Below are positions 55,549 to 63,404 of a DNA stretch of 64,000 nucleotides, piece by piece (positions within the stretch are counted from its first letter, which is position 1; each line of letters begins with the position of its first letter). The notes beneath the pieces are model-generated. The model was not told where the DNA came from. It saw only the letters and a program-made list of their open reading frames with translations, and did no database searches. The translations under genes were made by a program, and so were the position numbers. The DNA is from Rubrivivax rivuli (GTDB taxonomy: Bacteria; Pseudomonadota; Gammaproteobacteria; Burkholderiales; Burkholderiaceae_C). Where the stretch lies: positions 682,001 to 746,000 of the forward strand of contig NZ_SACR01000003.1 of the NCBI RefSeq assembly GCF_004016505.1. The letters run 5' to 3'.

Positions 55549-58025
55549 GCGGTCTCCTTCGCACCACCCAGCGCGGCGAGTTCGATCTGCACCTCGGGCT
55601 TGATGGGCTCGAACTGCCGCAGGTCGACCTGCGCCTTCTCGAACTCGAACCAGGGGTCGGGCTCGCCGTCCAGGCTGAACTGCAGGCGCTCCCACAAGGC
55701 CTTGCGGTTGGCGGCGTCGTCCAGCACCTTCGCCTTCACGTGCGCCATGCCCACGCGCGCCACGTAGTGAACGGTGCGCTCCAGGTACCAGCCCTCTTCG
55801 CGGTAGAGCTGCAGGAAGGCGCCGCTGTACTCCAGCACTTCCTCGGGCGTCTTCACCTTGATGAAGAACTGCCCCACCTCGGTCTTGATGCCCGCGTTGC
55901 CGGCGATGTGCAACTCCCAGCCCGAATCGACGCCGATCACGCCCACGTCCTTGATGCCGCTCTCCGCACAGTTGCGCGGGCAGCCGCTGACGGCCAGCTT
56001 CACCTTGTGCGGGGCGTACATGCGCCACAGCGCGCGCTCCAGGTCTTGCCCCATCTTCGTGCTGTCTTGCGTGCCGAAGCGGCACCACTCGCTGCCCACG
56101 CAGGTTTTCACCGTGCGCAGGGCCTTGGCGTAGGCGTGGCCGCTGGGCATGCCGATGGCCTGCCACACCGCGGGCAGGTCTTCCTTCTTCACGCCCAGCA
56201 GGTCGATGCGCTGGCCGCCCGTCACCTTGACGGCCGGGATCTTGAACTTGTCCACCGCGTTGGCAATGCGGCGCAGCTCGTCGGCGCTCGTCATGCCGCC
56301 CCACATGCGCGGGATCACGCTGTAGGTGCCGTCTTTCTGGATGTTGGCGTGGCTGCGTTCGTTGATGAAACGGCTTTGCGGGTCGTCCACGGACTCCTTG
56401 GGCCAGGTGCTCAGCAGGTAGTAGTTGACGGCCGGGCGGCAGCTGGCGCAGCCGTTGGGCGTGCGCCAGGCCAGCGCGCTGTAGACGCCGTCGATGGTGG
56501 TGAGGTGCTGGTCTTTGATCGCTTCTCGAACGGCCTGGTGGCCCAGGTCGGTGCAGCCGCACATCGCCTTGGTCTTGGGCGCGGCGCTGTAGTCGCCGCC
56601 GGCTGTGAACATCAGCAGCTGTTCCACCAGCCCAGTGCAGCTGCCGCAACTGGCACTCGCCTTGGTGTGCTTGCGCACCTCGTCCAGCGTGAACAGGCCC
56701 TTGTCCTTGATGGCCTTGCAGATGCTGCCCTTGGTGACGCCGTTGCAGCCGCAGACCTCGTCGGTGTCGGCCATGGCGGCGGCCTTGTTGTGGCCTTCGT
56801 GCCCGTGGTCGCCGAGGTTGTTCTCGCCGAACATCAGCTTCTCGCGGATGTCGGCCACGCTGCGGCCGTCGCGCAGCAGCCTGAAGTACCAGCTGCCGTC
56901 GGCGGTGTCGCCGTAGAGGCAGGCGCCCACGAGCTTGTCGTCGCGGATCACCAGCTTCTTGTAGACGCCGGCATAGGGGTCGCTGAGCACGATGTCTTCG
57001 CAGCCCTCGCCGCCCATGAAATCACCGGCCGAGAAGAGGTCGATGCCCGTGACCTTGAGCTTGGTGCTGGTCTGGCTGCCGGTGTAGCGGCCGATGCCGA
57101 ACTGCGCCAGGTGCGTGGCGCAGACCTTGCCCTGCTCGAAGAGCGGCGCCACCAGGCCGTAGGCGATGCCGCGGTGCGCGGCGCATTCGCCCACGGCGTA
57201 GATGCGCGCGTCGGTGACGGTCTGCAGCGTGTCGCTGACGACGATGCCGCGGTGGCAGTGGATGTTCGCGCTCTCGGCCAGGGCGGTGTTCGGGCGGATG
57301 CCGGCGGCCATCACCACCAGGTCGGCCGGGATCTCGCGGCCGTCCTTGAAGCGCACGGCCATCACCCTTCCGTCCTTGTCGGGGATCAGCGCCTCGGTCT
57401 GCGCGCCCATCTCGAAGCGCAAGCCGCGCTCTTCCAGGCTCTTGCGCAGCAGCCCGCCGGCCACGTCGTCGAGCTGGCGCTCCATCAGCCAGGGCTGGAT
57501 GTGCACCACCGTCACCTGCATGCCGCGCAGCATCAGGCCGTTGGCGGCCTCCAGGCCCAGCAGGCCGCCACCGATGACCACCGCATGCTTGTACTTCGTG
57601 GCCGCGTCGATCATGGCCTGCGTGTCGGCGATGTCGCGGTAGGCCAGCACGCCTGCCAAGTCCTTGCCCGGCACGGGCAGGATGAAGGGCAGGCTGCCGG
57701 TGGCCAGCAGCAGGCGGTCGTAAGGGGCCTCGGTGCCGTCGGCAGCGCGCACCACCCGCTTCACGCGGTCGATCTGCGTCACCGTCTTGCCGAGGTGCAA
57801 CGTGATGCCGTGCTCGGCATACCAGCTCAGCGGGTTGAGCACGATCTCGTCCAGCGTCTGCTCGCCGGCGAGCACGGGGCTGAGCAGGATGCGGTTGTAG
57901 TTGGGGTGGGGCTCGGCGCCGAAGACGGTGATCTCGTACAGATCAGGCGCGATCTTCAACAGCTCTTCCAGCGTGCGCACGCCGGCCATGCCATTGCCCA
58001 CCATCACGAGCTTCATCTTTTTCAT
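55545..58025 (-). CDS. nirB: NADH-dependent nitrite reductase large subunit NirB
   Basis: An 826-residue enzyme that reduces nitrite to ammonium. Order of domains: FAD/NAD(P) oxidoreductase (VMVGNGMAGVRTLEELL, VVIGGGLLGLEAANGL), two BFD-like [2Fe-2S] regions (VCGCNGVTKGSI and SASCGSCTGLVE; MCGCTDLGHQAVREAI), then the siroheme/[4Fe-4S] domain with CVGSEWCRFGTQDS near residue 641 and CPRNCAESGIKD near 681. All four cluster cysteines are present. It lies 35 bases after nrtD. Confidence 0.97.
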   Translation of the reverse strand: MKKMKLVMVGNGMAGVRTLEELLKIAPDLYEITVFGAEPHPNYNRILLSPVLAGEQTLDEIVLNPLSWYAEHGITLHLGKTVTQIDRVKRVVRAADGTEAPYDRLLLATGSLPFILPVPGKDLAGVLAYRDIADTQAMIDAATKYKHAVVIGGGLLGLEAANGLMLRGMQVTVVHIQPWLMERQLDDVAGGLLRKSLEERGLRFEMGAQTEALIPDKDGRVMAVRFKDGREIPADLVVMAAGIRPNTALAESANIHCHRGIVVSDTLQTVTDARIYAVGECAAHRGIAYGLVAPLFEQGKVCATHLAQFGIGRYTGSQTSTKLKVTGIDLFSAGDFMGGEGCEDIVLSDPYAGVYKKLVIRDDKLVGACLYGDTADGSWYFRLLRDGRSVADIREKLMFGENNLGDHGHEGHNKAAAMADTDEVCGCNGVTKGSICKAIKDKGLFTLDEVRKHTKASASCGSCTGLVEQLLMFTAGGDYSAAPKTKAMCGCTDLGHQAVREAIKDQHLTTIDGVYSALAWRTPNGCASCRPAVNYYLLSTWPKESVDDPQSRFINERSHANIQKDGTYSVIPRMWGGMTSADELRRIANAVDKFKIPAVKVTGGQRIDLLGVKKEDLPAVWQAIGMPSGHAYAKALRTVKTCVGSEWCRFGTQDSTKMGQDLERALWRMYAPHKVKLAVSGCPRNCAESGIKDVGVIGVDSGWELHIAGNAGIKTEVGQFFIKVKTPEEVLEYSGAFLQLYREEGWYLERTVHYVARVGMAHVKAKVLDDAANRKALWERLQFSLDGEPDPWFEFEKAQVDLRQFEPIKPEVQIELAALGGAKETA

Positions 58026-58060
58026 GGTGTGTACTCCTCAGCAGGGCTCGTGACGGGGGC

Positions 58061-58861
58061 TCAGGCGGCGGTTTTCTCCACGTGCCCCTGGCGCGTGTAG
58101 AGGAAGTCCAGCACCTCGCGGCGGGCGTGCACGTACTCGCGGTCTTCGGCCAGTTCGATGCGGTCGCGCGGGCGCGGCAGCGTCACGGGCAGGATCTGCC
58201 CGATGGTGGCCGCCGGGCCGTTGGTCATCATCACGATGCGGTCGCTCAGCAGCACGGCCTCGTCGACATCGTGCGTGACCATCACCACCGTGCTCTTCGT
58301 GCGTGCCACGATCTTCAGCAGTTCGTCTTGCAGGCGCGCACGGGTCAGCGCGTCCAGCGCGCCGAACGGCTCGTCCATCAGCAGCACTTTGGGCTCCATG
58401 GCCAGCGCGCGCGCGATGCCCACGCGCTGCTTCATGCCGCCGCTGATTTCGTGCGGGCGCTTGCTGAGGGCATGCCCCATGCCCACCAGTTCCAGCGCGG
58501 CCTGGGTGCGCACCTTCATCTGCGTCTTGGTCTCGGCCGCGCCGAAGACCCGTTCCACCGCGAGGTAGACGTTCTCGAAACAGCTCAGCCAAGGCAGCAG
58601 CGAATGGTTCTGGAACACCACGCCGCGCTCGGGCCCGGGCGCGGTGATCTCGCGGTTGTCGCACAGCAGCACGCCGGCGGTGGGGCGTGTCAGGCCCGCC
58701 AGCAGGTTCAGCAGCGTGCTTTTGCCGCAGCCCGAGTGGCCGATGAGCGTGACGAACTCGCCCTGGTCCACGGTGAGGTGGATGTCGCGCAGCGCGTGGA
58801 AGCGGCCCTTGCGCGTTGTGAACACCATCTCGGCGCCCTGTACTTCGATGAAGTGGCTCAT
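58061..58861 (-). CDS. nrtD: Nitrate ABC transporter ATP-binding protein
   Basis: A 266-residue ATPase of the nitrate/sulfonate/taurine class. Walker A is GHSGCGKST, signature ISGGMKQRVGIARAL, Walker B VLLMDEPFGALD and H-loop VTHDVDEAVLLSD. It lacks the solute-binding domain fused to NrtC, so it corresponds to NrtD. It lies between nrtB (13-base gap) and nirB. It powers uptake of nitrate or nitrite for the enzymes encoded downstream. Confidence 0.94.
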   Translation of the reverse strand: MSHFIEVQGAEMVFTTRKGRFHALRDIHLTVDQGEFVTLIGHSGCGKSTLLNLLAGLTRPTAGVLLCDNREITAPGPERGVVFQNHSLLPWLSCFENVYLAVERVFGAAETKTQMKVRTQAALELVGMGHALSKRPHEISGGMKQRVGIARALAMEPKVLLMDEPFGALDALTRARLQDELLKIVARTKSTVVMVTHDVDEAVLLSDRIVMMTNGPAATIGQILPVTLPRPRDRIELAEDREYVHARREVLDFLYTRQGHVEKTAA

Positions 58862-58874
58862 GGGTTTCGCTCCT

Positions 58875-59792
58875 TCAATCGTCGTAGCTGAAGCGGCGGG
58901 CCATCGCCATCAACAGCTGTTCCAGCGCCAGGCCCACGATGCCGATCACGAAGATCGCCACGATGATGTGCTTGACGTTGAGGTTGTTCCACTCGTCCCA
59001 GACCCAGAAACCGATGCCCACGCCGCCGGTCAGCATCTCGGCCGCCACGATGACGAGCCAGGCCGTGCCCACGCTGAGGCGCACGCCGGTCAGCATGTAG
59101 GGCAGCACCGCGGGGAAGAGGATCTTGGTGATGACCTTCCACTCGCTGAGGTTCAGCACGCGCGCCACGTTCAAATAGTCTTGCGGCACCCGCTGCACGC
59201 CCACCGCGGTGTTCACCACCATGGGCCAGATGCTGCAGATGAAGATGGTCCACACCGCGGCCGGGTTGGCGCTCTTGAAGACCAGCAGGCCGATGGGCAG
59301 CCAGGCCAGCGGCGACACGGGTTTCAGCAGGCTGATCAGCGGGCTGAACATGCGGCCCACGAACTCGAAGCGGCCGATGATGAAACCCAGCGGGATGCCC
59401 ACCGCCGCCGCCAGCCCGAAGCCGATGCCCACGCGCTCCAGCGAGAACAGCACGTTCCAGCCGATGCCCTGGTCGTTGGGGCCGTTGTCGTAGAAGGGGT
59501 CGGAGAAGAGCTTCACCGCCGCCTCGAAGGTGACGGCCGGCGTGGGCAGGCTCGCGTTGGGCCCCGAGGTGGCCAGGGTCCAGATGCCCACCAGCAGCAC
59601 CAGGCCCAGCACCGGCGGCAGCACGGCCAGCCACAGGCTGCGCCAGTCGGGCCGCCAGCGGGGCTGGGTGGGCGTGGGTGCCACGGAGGGCGCCACCGCG
59701 GTCACGGCAGCGGGCCCTGCGGCAGCGGGGGCGGCAACAGGCGGCGGCTCGGTGCCGGCCAGCCCGCCGGTATGGAAAACGGCTGCGACCAT
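58875..59792 (-). CDS. nrtB: Nitrate ABC transporter permease
   Basis: A 305-residue inner-membrane subunit with about six hydrophobic segments. The cytoplasmic EAA loop is seen around LNVARVLNLSEWKVITKILF, and PLISLLKPVSPLAWLPIGLL is typical of NrtB. An Ala/Pro/Thr-rich N-terminal extension of about 50 residues precedes the first segment. ATG at 59792 is chosen because CAGGAGAA lies upstream; the GTG at 59810 would add six residues. Confidence 0.94.
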   Translation of the reverse strand: MVAAVFHTGGLAGTEPPPVAAPAAAGPAAVTAVAPSVAPTPTQPRWRPDWRSLWLAVLPPVLGLVLLVGIWTLATSGPNASLPTPAVTFEAAVKLFSDPFYDNGPNDQGIGWNVLFSLERVGIGFGLAAAVGIPLGFIIGRFEFVGRMFSPLISLLKPVSPLAWLPIGLLVFKSANPAAVWTIFICSIWPMVVNTAVGVQRVPQDYLNVARVLNLSEWKVITKILFPAVLPYMLTGVRLSVGTAWLVIVAAEMLTGGVGIGFWVWDEWNNLNVKHIIVAIFVIGIVGLALEQLLMAMARRFSYDD

Positions 59793-59817
59793 GGGCGTGT
59801 TCTCCTGCACGGGGCGC

Positions 59818-61071
59818 TCAGGCCGTGGCCAGGGCGTTGATCTTGAAGCCGTCGGCGTACTTCGCGGGGTTGCTGCCGTCCCACACCACGCCGTCCATCA
59901 TCTTGCTGCTGCGCAGATCGCTCTTGGGCACGCTCACCTTCAGCTGTGCGGCGGCCTGCTTGTAGAGCGCCGTCTGGTTCACCTGTTTGGCGATGGCCAG
60001 GTAGTCGGGGTGGCTCTTCAGCAGGCCCCAGCGCTTGTGCTGCGTCAGGAACCACATGCCGTCGCTCAGGTAGGGGTAGTTCACCACCCCGTCGTTGAAG
60101 AACTTCATGTGGTTGGGGTCGTCCCAGGTCTTGCCCAGGCCGTTCTGGTAGCGGCCCAGGATGCGCTGGTTGATCGCGTCGACGCTGGTGTTGACGTAGC
60201 TCTTCTCGGCAATCGTCTCGGCCATCTTGTTTTTGTTCGACAGGCTGGCGTCGATCCAGCGGCCGGCTTCCAGCACGGCCATGATCACGGCGCGCGCGGT
60301 GTTGGGGTACTTCTTGACGAAGTCGGCCGTGGTGCCCAGCGCCTTCTCGGGGTGGTCTTTCCAGATGTCCTGCGTGGTAGCCGCCGTGATGCCGATGCCG
60401 TCGATGATGGCGCGGTGGTTCCAGGGCTCGCCCACGCAGAAGCCGTCCATGTTGCCCACGCGCATGTTGGCCACCATCTGCGGCGGCGGCACGGTGATGA
60501 CCTTGGTGTCCTTCATCGGGTTCACGCCCGCGCTGGCCAGCCAGTAGTACAGCCACATCGCGTGCGTGCCGGTGGGGAAGGTCTGCGCGAAGGTGTAGTC
60601 GCGCTTGTCGGCAGCCATCGTCTTGGCCAGGCTGGCCACGTCCACCGCGCCCTTGTCGGCCAGCTTCTTCGACAGCGTGATGGCCTGCCCGTTGTGGTTC
60701 AGGTTCATCAGGATGGCCATGTCCTTCTTCGGCCCGCCCACGCCCATGTGCACGCCGTAGATCAGGCCCCACAGCACGTGCGCCATGTCGAGCTCGCCGT
60801 TGACCAGCTTGTCGCGCACGCCGGCCCAGCTGGCCTCTTTGGTGGGGATGATCTTGATGCCGTACTTCTCGTCGAACTTCAGCACCGAGGCCATCACCAC
60901 GCTGGCGCAGTCGGTCAGCGGGATGAAGCCGATCTTGACTTCCTTCTTCTCAGGCGCGTCGCTGCCCTGGGCCCAGGCCCCACCGGGCAAAGCCGCCCCG
61001 GCGGCCATGGCCGCCGAACCCTTGATGAACTGCCGACGTACATCACTCATCAGACCCTCGCGTTGCGACAT
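59818..61071 (-). CDS. nrtA: Nitrate ABC transporter substrate-binding protein
   Basis: A 417-residue periplasmic nitrate/nitrite receptor. The N-terminus carries a Tat signal (DVRRQFIKGSAAMAAGAALP, cleaved after GGAWA). The binding domain opens with VKIGFIPLTDCASVVMA and includes LWGLIYGVHMGVG and GFCVGEPWNHRAI, as in NrtA. ATG at 61071 has AGGAG with ideal spacing; ATG 61050 is an alternative with GAGGG. It is the first gene after the ANTAR leader, so uptake, reduction and siroheme supply are all under that switch. Confidence 0.95.
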   Translation of the reverse strand: MSQREGLMSDVRRQFIKGSAAMAAGAALPGGAWAQGSDAPEKKEVKIGFIPLTDCASVVMASVLKFDEKYGIKIIPTKEASWAGVRDKLVNGELDMAHVLWGLIYGVHMGVGGPKKDMAILMNLNHNGQAITLSKKLADKGAVDVASLAKTMAADKRDYTFAQTFPTGTHAMWLYYWLASAGVNPMKDTKVITVPPPQMVANMRVGNMDGFCVGEPWNHRAIIDGIGITAATTQDIWKDHPEKALGTTADFVKKYPNTARAVIMAVLEAGRWIDASLSNKNKMAETIAEKSYVNTSVDAINQRILGRYQNGLGKTWDDPNHMKFFNDGVVNYPYLSDGMWFLTQHKRWGLLKSHPDYLAIAKQVNQTALYKQAAAQLKVSVPKSDLRSSKMMDGVVWDGSNPAKYADGFKINALATA

Positions 61072-61101
61072 GTGCTGCTCCTGGAAGCCAAAAGACCAAT
61101 G

Positions 61102-61165
61102 AAAAAAGGCGTCGCGACTGCAGCGGCTCAGGTCTGAACCTGAACCCTGCGAGTCGGACGCCTTT
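61102..61165 (-). terminator. Leader terminator (attenuator) of the nitrate operon
   Basis: Read on the minus strand, a long stem starting AAAGGCGTC and closing GACGCCTTT (61105-61165), with an inner 9-bp stem GGTTCAGGT / ACCTGAGCC and loop TCAG, is followed by a run of T (61102-61107). It lies 31 bases before the nrtA start codon and after the promoter, so it should end transcription unless prevented. Its 5' arm overlaps the second ANTAR hairpin. Confidence 0.88.
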
Positions 61166-61207
61166 GCCCGAAACCTTCAGCCCCGCCACACGCCGTTGTG
61201 CGCCGGG
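61154..61207 (-). ncRNA. ANTAR-target RNA motif: two hexaloop hairpins in the nitrate leader
   Basis: P1 (61182-61207): stem CCCGGCGCAC / GUGUGGCGGG, one G-G mismatch, loop AACGGC. P2 (61154-61171): stem UCGGGC / GUCCGA, loop AAAGGC. Both loops are six bases with A at position 1 and G at position 4, the known ANTAR signature, and a 10-base linker joins them. P2 uses bases 61154-61165 that otherwise form the terminator's 5' arm, so P2 and the terminator exclude each other. NasT, encoded upstream, is the expected ligand. Confidence 0.85.
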
Positions 61208-61220
61208 TCTGCAGCAACCG

Positions 61221-61238
61221 TTAGCACGCACCGTGCCA
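61221..61238 (-). promoter_or_regulatory. Sigma-54 (-24/-12) promoter of the nitrate operon
   Basis: The minus strand reads TGGCACGGTGCGTGCTAA. It matches the -24/-12 consensus TGGCAC(G)-N4-TTGC with the invariant GG and GC correctly spaced; one base of the -12 element differs. The predicted transcript starts near 61212, five bases before hairpin P1, which fits the leader structure very well. Control by NtrC and RpoN under nitrogen limitation follows from family knowledge. Confidence 0.75.
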
Positions 61239-61302
61239 ATGGCTTCACAGGCGGCGCTTCATAGGTGGGGCGATTGGCGGCATCTGCGCCAGCCGCCCGG
61301 CG

Positions 61303-61365
61303 TGCACCAAGGCCGCACGGGCCACGCCTGCGCTTGGTGCGTCGGCACTGCCTGCGCTTGGTGCG
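61303..61365. repeat. Direct repeats and NtrC-like half-sites upstream of the nitrate promoter
   Basis: GCCTGCGCTTGGTGCG occurs at 61326-61341 and again at 61350-61365 (period 24). Each contains CTTGGTGCG, and an opposite copy TGCACCAAG lies at 61303-61311. GCACC and GGTGC are half-sites of the NtrC operator. They lie about 90-155 bases upstream of the predicted start, the normal distance for enhancers, but no full 17-bp NtrC dyad is present. Confidence 0.4.
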
Positions 61366-61379
61366 CTGGCGCCGGCGGT

Positions 61380-62093
61380 TCAGCCGCCGGGCGGCTTGAG
61401 CAGTTCGTGCGCCTTCACCACGCGCTCGGCCACCTGGCCCAGGCGCTGGCCGCGGTCCATGGCCAGCTTGCGCAGGTGGGCGTGGGCCTGCGCCTCGGTG
61501 AGGCCCACCTCTTCCATCAGCAGGCCCTTGGCACGTTCCACCAGCTTGCGCTCGCCCAGCTGCGTCTGCGCCATCTCCAGCTGGCCGCGCAGCTCACGGT
61601 CTTGCTCGAAACGCGCGATGGCCACCTGCAGCACCGGCAGCAGCCGCTGCGGCTGCAGGCCCGAGATGACATAGGCGCTCACACCCGCGCGCAGCGCCTG
61701 CTGCATGGGCGCGGTGCTGGCGTCTTCACTGAACACCACCACCGGGCGCGGGCAGGCGCTGGAAACGGTGGCCAGGTGCTCCAGCGTGTCGCGGCCGGGG
61801 CTCTCGCTGTCGACGATCACCACGTCGGGCTGCAGGCGCAGCACGCAGTCGTGGATGAGCAGGGCCGAGTCGAGCACGCCCACCACCAGGTGGCCCAGGC
61901 GCGCCAGTTCGTCGTGGATGAGGCTGACGCGGTGGGCGCCGTCGTCGATGAGCAGCACGCGCAGCGGGCGGCCGGTGTCGGCGGGGGTCTCGTCGGGACT
62001 CTCAGCGGGGCACTCGGTGGCCGGGCCCGGGGTCGCCGCCGGCACGGCGGGGGCCGCCGTGGGCGTTGGGGTCGGAGGGCGGCGCGGCTTCAC
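61380..62093 (-). CDS. nasT: ANTAR domain response regulator NasT
   Basis: A 237-residue RNA-binding antiterminator. A Pro/Ala/Thr-rich tail of about 40 residues precedes a receiver domain (VLLIDDGAHRVSLIHDEL, VVIVDSESPGRDTLEHL). The usual receiver Lys is replaced in AYVISGLQP, as in NasT, which is not controlled by phosphorylation. The C-terminal ANTAR domain is LGERKLVERAKGLLMEEVGL, then TEAQAHAHLRKLAMDRGQRL. In Azotobacter and Paracoccus NasT is held by NasS, which releases it on nitrate binding; no nasS lies in this window. Gene order and the leader place the nitrate operon under its control. Confidence 0.93.
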   Translation of the reverse strand: MKPRRPPTPTPTAAPAVPAATPGPATECPAESPDETPADTGRPLRVLLIDDGAHRVSLIHDELARLGHLVVGVLDSALLIHDCVLRLQPDVVIVDSESPGRDTLEHLATVSSACPRPVVVFSEDASTAPMQQALRAGVSAYVISGLQPQRLLPVLQVAIARFEQDRELRGQLEMAQTQLGERKLVERAKGLLMEEVGLTEAQAHAHLRKLAMDRGQRLGQVAERVVKAHELLKPPGG

Positions 62094-62115
62094 GCCGCCG
62101 AGCCGCGCAACTTTC

Positions 62116-62137
62116 GTGCCGCGCGCTGGCGCGGCAC
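62116..62137 (-). terminator. Hairpin after the DUF3297 gene
   Basis: GTGCCGCGC and GCGCGGCAC form a perfect 9-bp stem with a 4-base loop, just after the DUF3297 stop and before nasT. No T-run follows. Confidence 0.45.
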
Positions 62138-62145
62138 GGCGCCTG

Positions 62146-62394
62146 TCAGCGGTAGTAGGGCTCGACCGTGCCCTTGAGCTTGATCAGCAGCGGCTGGCCC
62201 TTGCGGTCCACCGTCTTGCCGGCGGGCACGCGGATCCAGCCTTCGCTGATGCAGTACTCGGCGACGTCGCCACGGTCCTTGCCGTTGAAGCGGATGCCGA
62301 TGTCGTGCTCGAAGACGGCACGCACGTGGTAGGGGCTGCGCGGGTCGGTGGCCAGGCGGTCGGGCATCTCGGGGCGGGCGGCGGTGTCGGTCAT
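62146..62394 (-). CDS. DUF3297 family protein
   Basis: An 82-residue protein matching DUF3297 over its whole length: PDRLATDPRSPYHVRAVFEH, DIGIRFNGKDRGDVAEYCIS, EGWIRVPAGKTVDRKGQPLL and ending VEPYYR. The family is widespread in proteobacteria and its role is unknown. It is encoded upstream of nasT, separated by a hairpin. Confidence 0.92.
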   Translation of the reverse strand: MTDTAARPEMPDRLATDPRSPYHVRAVFEHDIGIRFNGKDRGDVAEYCISEGWIRVPAGKTVDRKGQPLLIKLKGTVEPYYR

Positions 62395-62479
62395 GGTCGT
62401 TCGGTGCGGACATCGGCCCTGAGGGCCGGGGGCCCGCATTGTCTGGCATCGCGGCCGGCCGCCCGCGGCGCCCAGAGGC

Positions 62480-62494
62480 GAAAATGCAGGTGTG
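62480..62494 (+). promoter_or_regulatory. -10-like box directly before the trhO GTG start
   Basis: GAAAAT (62480-62485) ends six bases before the GTG at 62492, the same spacing as at 20095 and 9066. A CAGG within the spacer could act as a weak ribosome site, so this case is less clear. Confidence 0.3.
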
Positions 62495-63358
62495 AACGCC
62501 CCCCACCCTGCCCCCGACACCAGCGCCCCCGGCGATCTGCTGCACAGCGCCTTCTACCGCTTCACGCCACTGGCCGATGCCACCGAGGCCGCCGCCGCGG
62601 TGCGTGCCTTGGCCACCGAGTGCGGCCTCTTCGGCGCCATCACCATCGCCACCGAAGGCATCAACGGCGCCGTCTCCGGCCCGGCGGCGGCGGTGGCGCG
62701 CTTCGAAGCCGCGCTGCAGGCGCCGGCGCTGCTGTCGGGCGCTTTCGCGGGCATGCCCTTCAAGCGCAGCGCGTGCGTCACGCCGCCCTTCGCGCGCCTG
62801 AAGGTGCTGGTGAAGCCCGAGATCGTGGCCTTGGGCCTGCCGGGTGCCGAGACGCTGCCGCTGCCCGACATGCACGACACCACCCACCTCAGCCCGGCGC
62901 AATGGCGCGAGCTGCTGCAACGGGAAGACGTGGTGCTGCTGGACAACCGCAACCACTTCGAATTCCGCCTCGGCCACTTCAAGGGCGCCGAAGACCCGGG
63001 CGTGCGCCACTTCCGCGATTTCGTCGCCTACGTCGAGGCGCACGCGCCGGCCTGGCGCGAGGCGCAGCGCCCGGTGGCGATGTACTGCACCGGCGGCATC
63101 CGCTGCGACAAGACCGCGCCCTGGCTGCAGAGCCTGGGCCTGCAGGTGCTGCAGTTGGAGGGTGGCATCCTCAACTACTTCCAGCAGCTGCCCGACGCCG
63201 CGCGGGAGTGGGAGGGCGAGTGTTTCGTCTTCGACAAGCGCATCGCGCTGGATGCGCAGCTGCAGGAGACACCCACCACCGCCGCCGAGGTCTTCGACGA
63301 GACCGACCCCGGCGAGGCCTGGCGCCTGGCGCGCGCGCAGCGTTTGGACGCCTTTTGA
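62492..63358 (+). CDS. trhO: tRNA uridine(34) hydroxylase, rhodanese family
   Basis: A 288-residue YceA-type enzyme that hydroxylates uridine-34 of certain tRNAs, giving ho5U. The N-terminal ferredoxin-like domain (FYRFTPLADATEAAAAVRAL, ITIATEGINGAVSG) precedes a rhodanese domain with DNRNHFEFRLGHFKGAEDPG and the catalytic cysteine in MYCTGGIRCDKTAPWL. LEGGILNYFQQ and CFVFDKRIAL complete the family pattern. GTG at 62492 is the only start that keeps the N-terminal domain. Confidence 0.95.
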   Translation: MNAPHPAPDTSAPGDLLHSAFYRFTPLADATEAAAAVRALATECGLFGAITIATEGINGAVSGPAAAVARFEAALQAPALLSGAFAGMPFKRSACVTPPFARLKVLVKPEIVALGLPGAETLPLPDMHDTTHLSPAQWRELLQREDVVLLDNRNHFEFRLGHFKGAEDPGVRHFRDFVAYVEAHAPAWREAQRPVAMYCTGGIRCDKTAPWLQSLGLQVLQLEGGILNYFQQLPDAAREWEGECFVFDKRIALDAQLQETPTTAAEVFDETDPGEAWRLARAQRLDAF

Positions 63359-63404
63359 CGCGGCACGTTCTGCAGCCGCACTCAACGCCGCTACAGGCCA
63401 TCCC

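Noticed and set aside
61303..61365. A complete NtrC operator
   Set aside because: GCACC and GGTGC half-sites are present but none are spaced as the standard 17-bp dyad.
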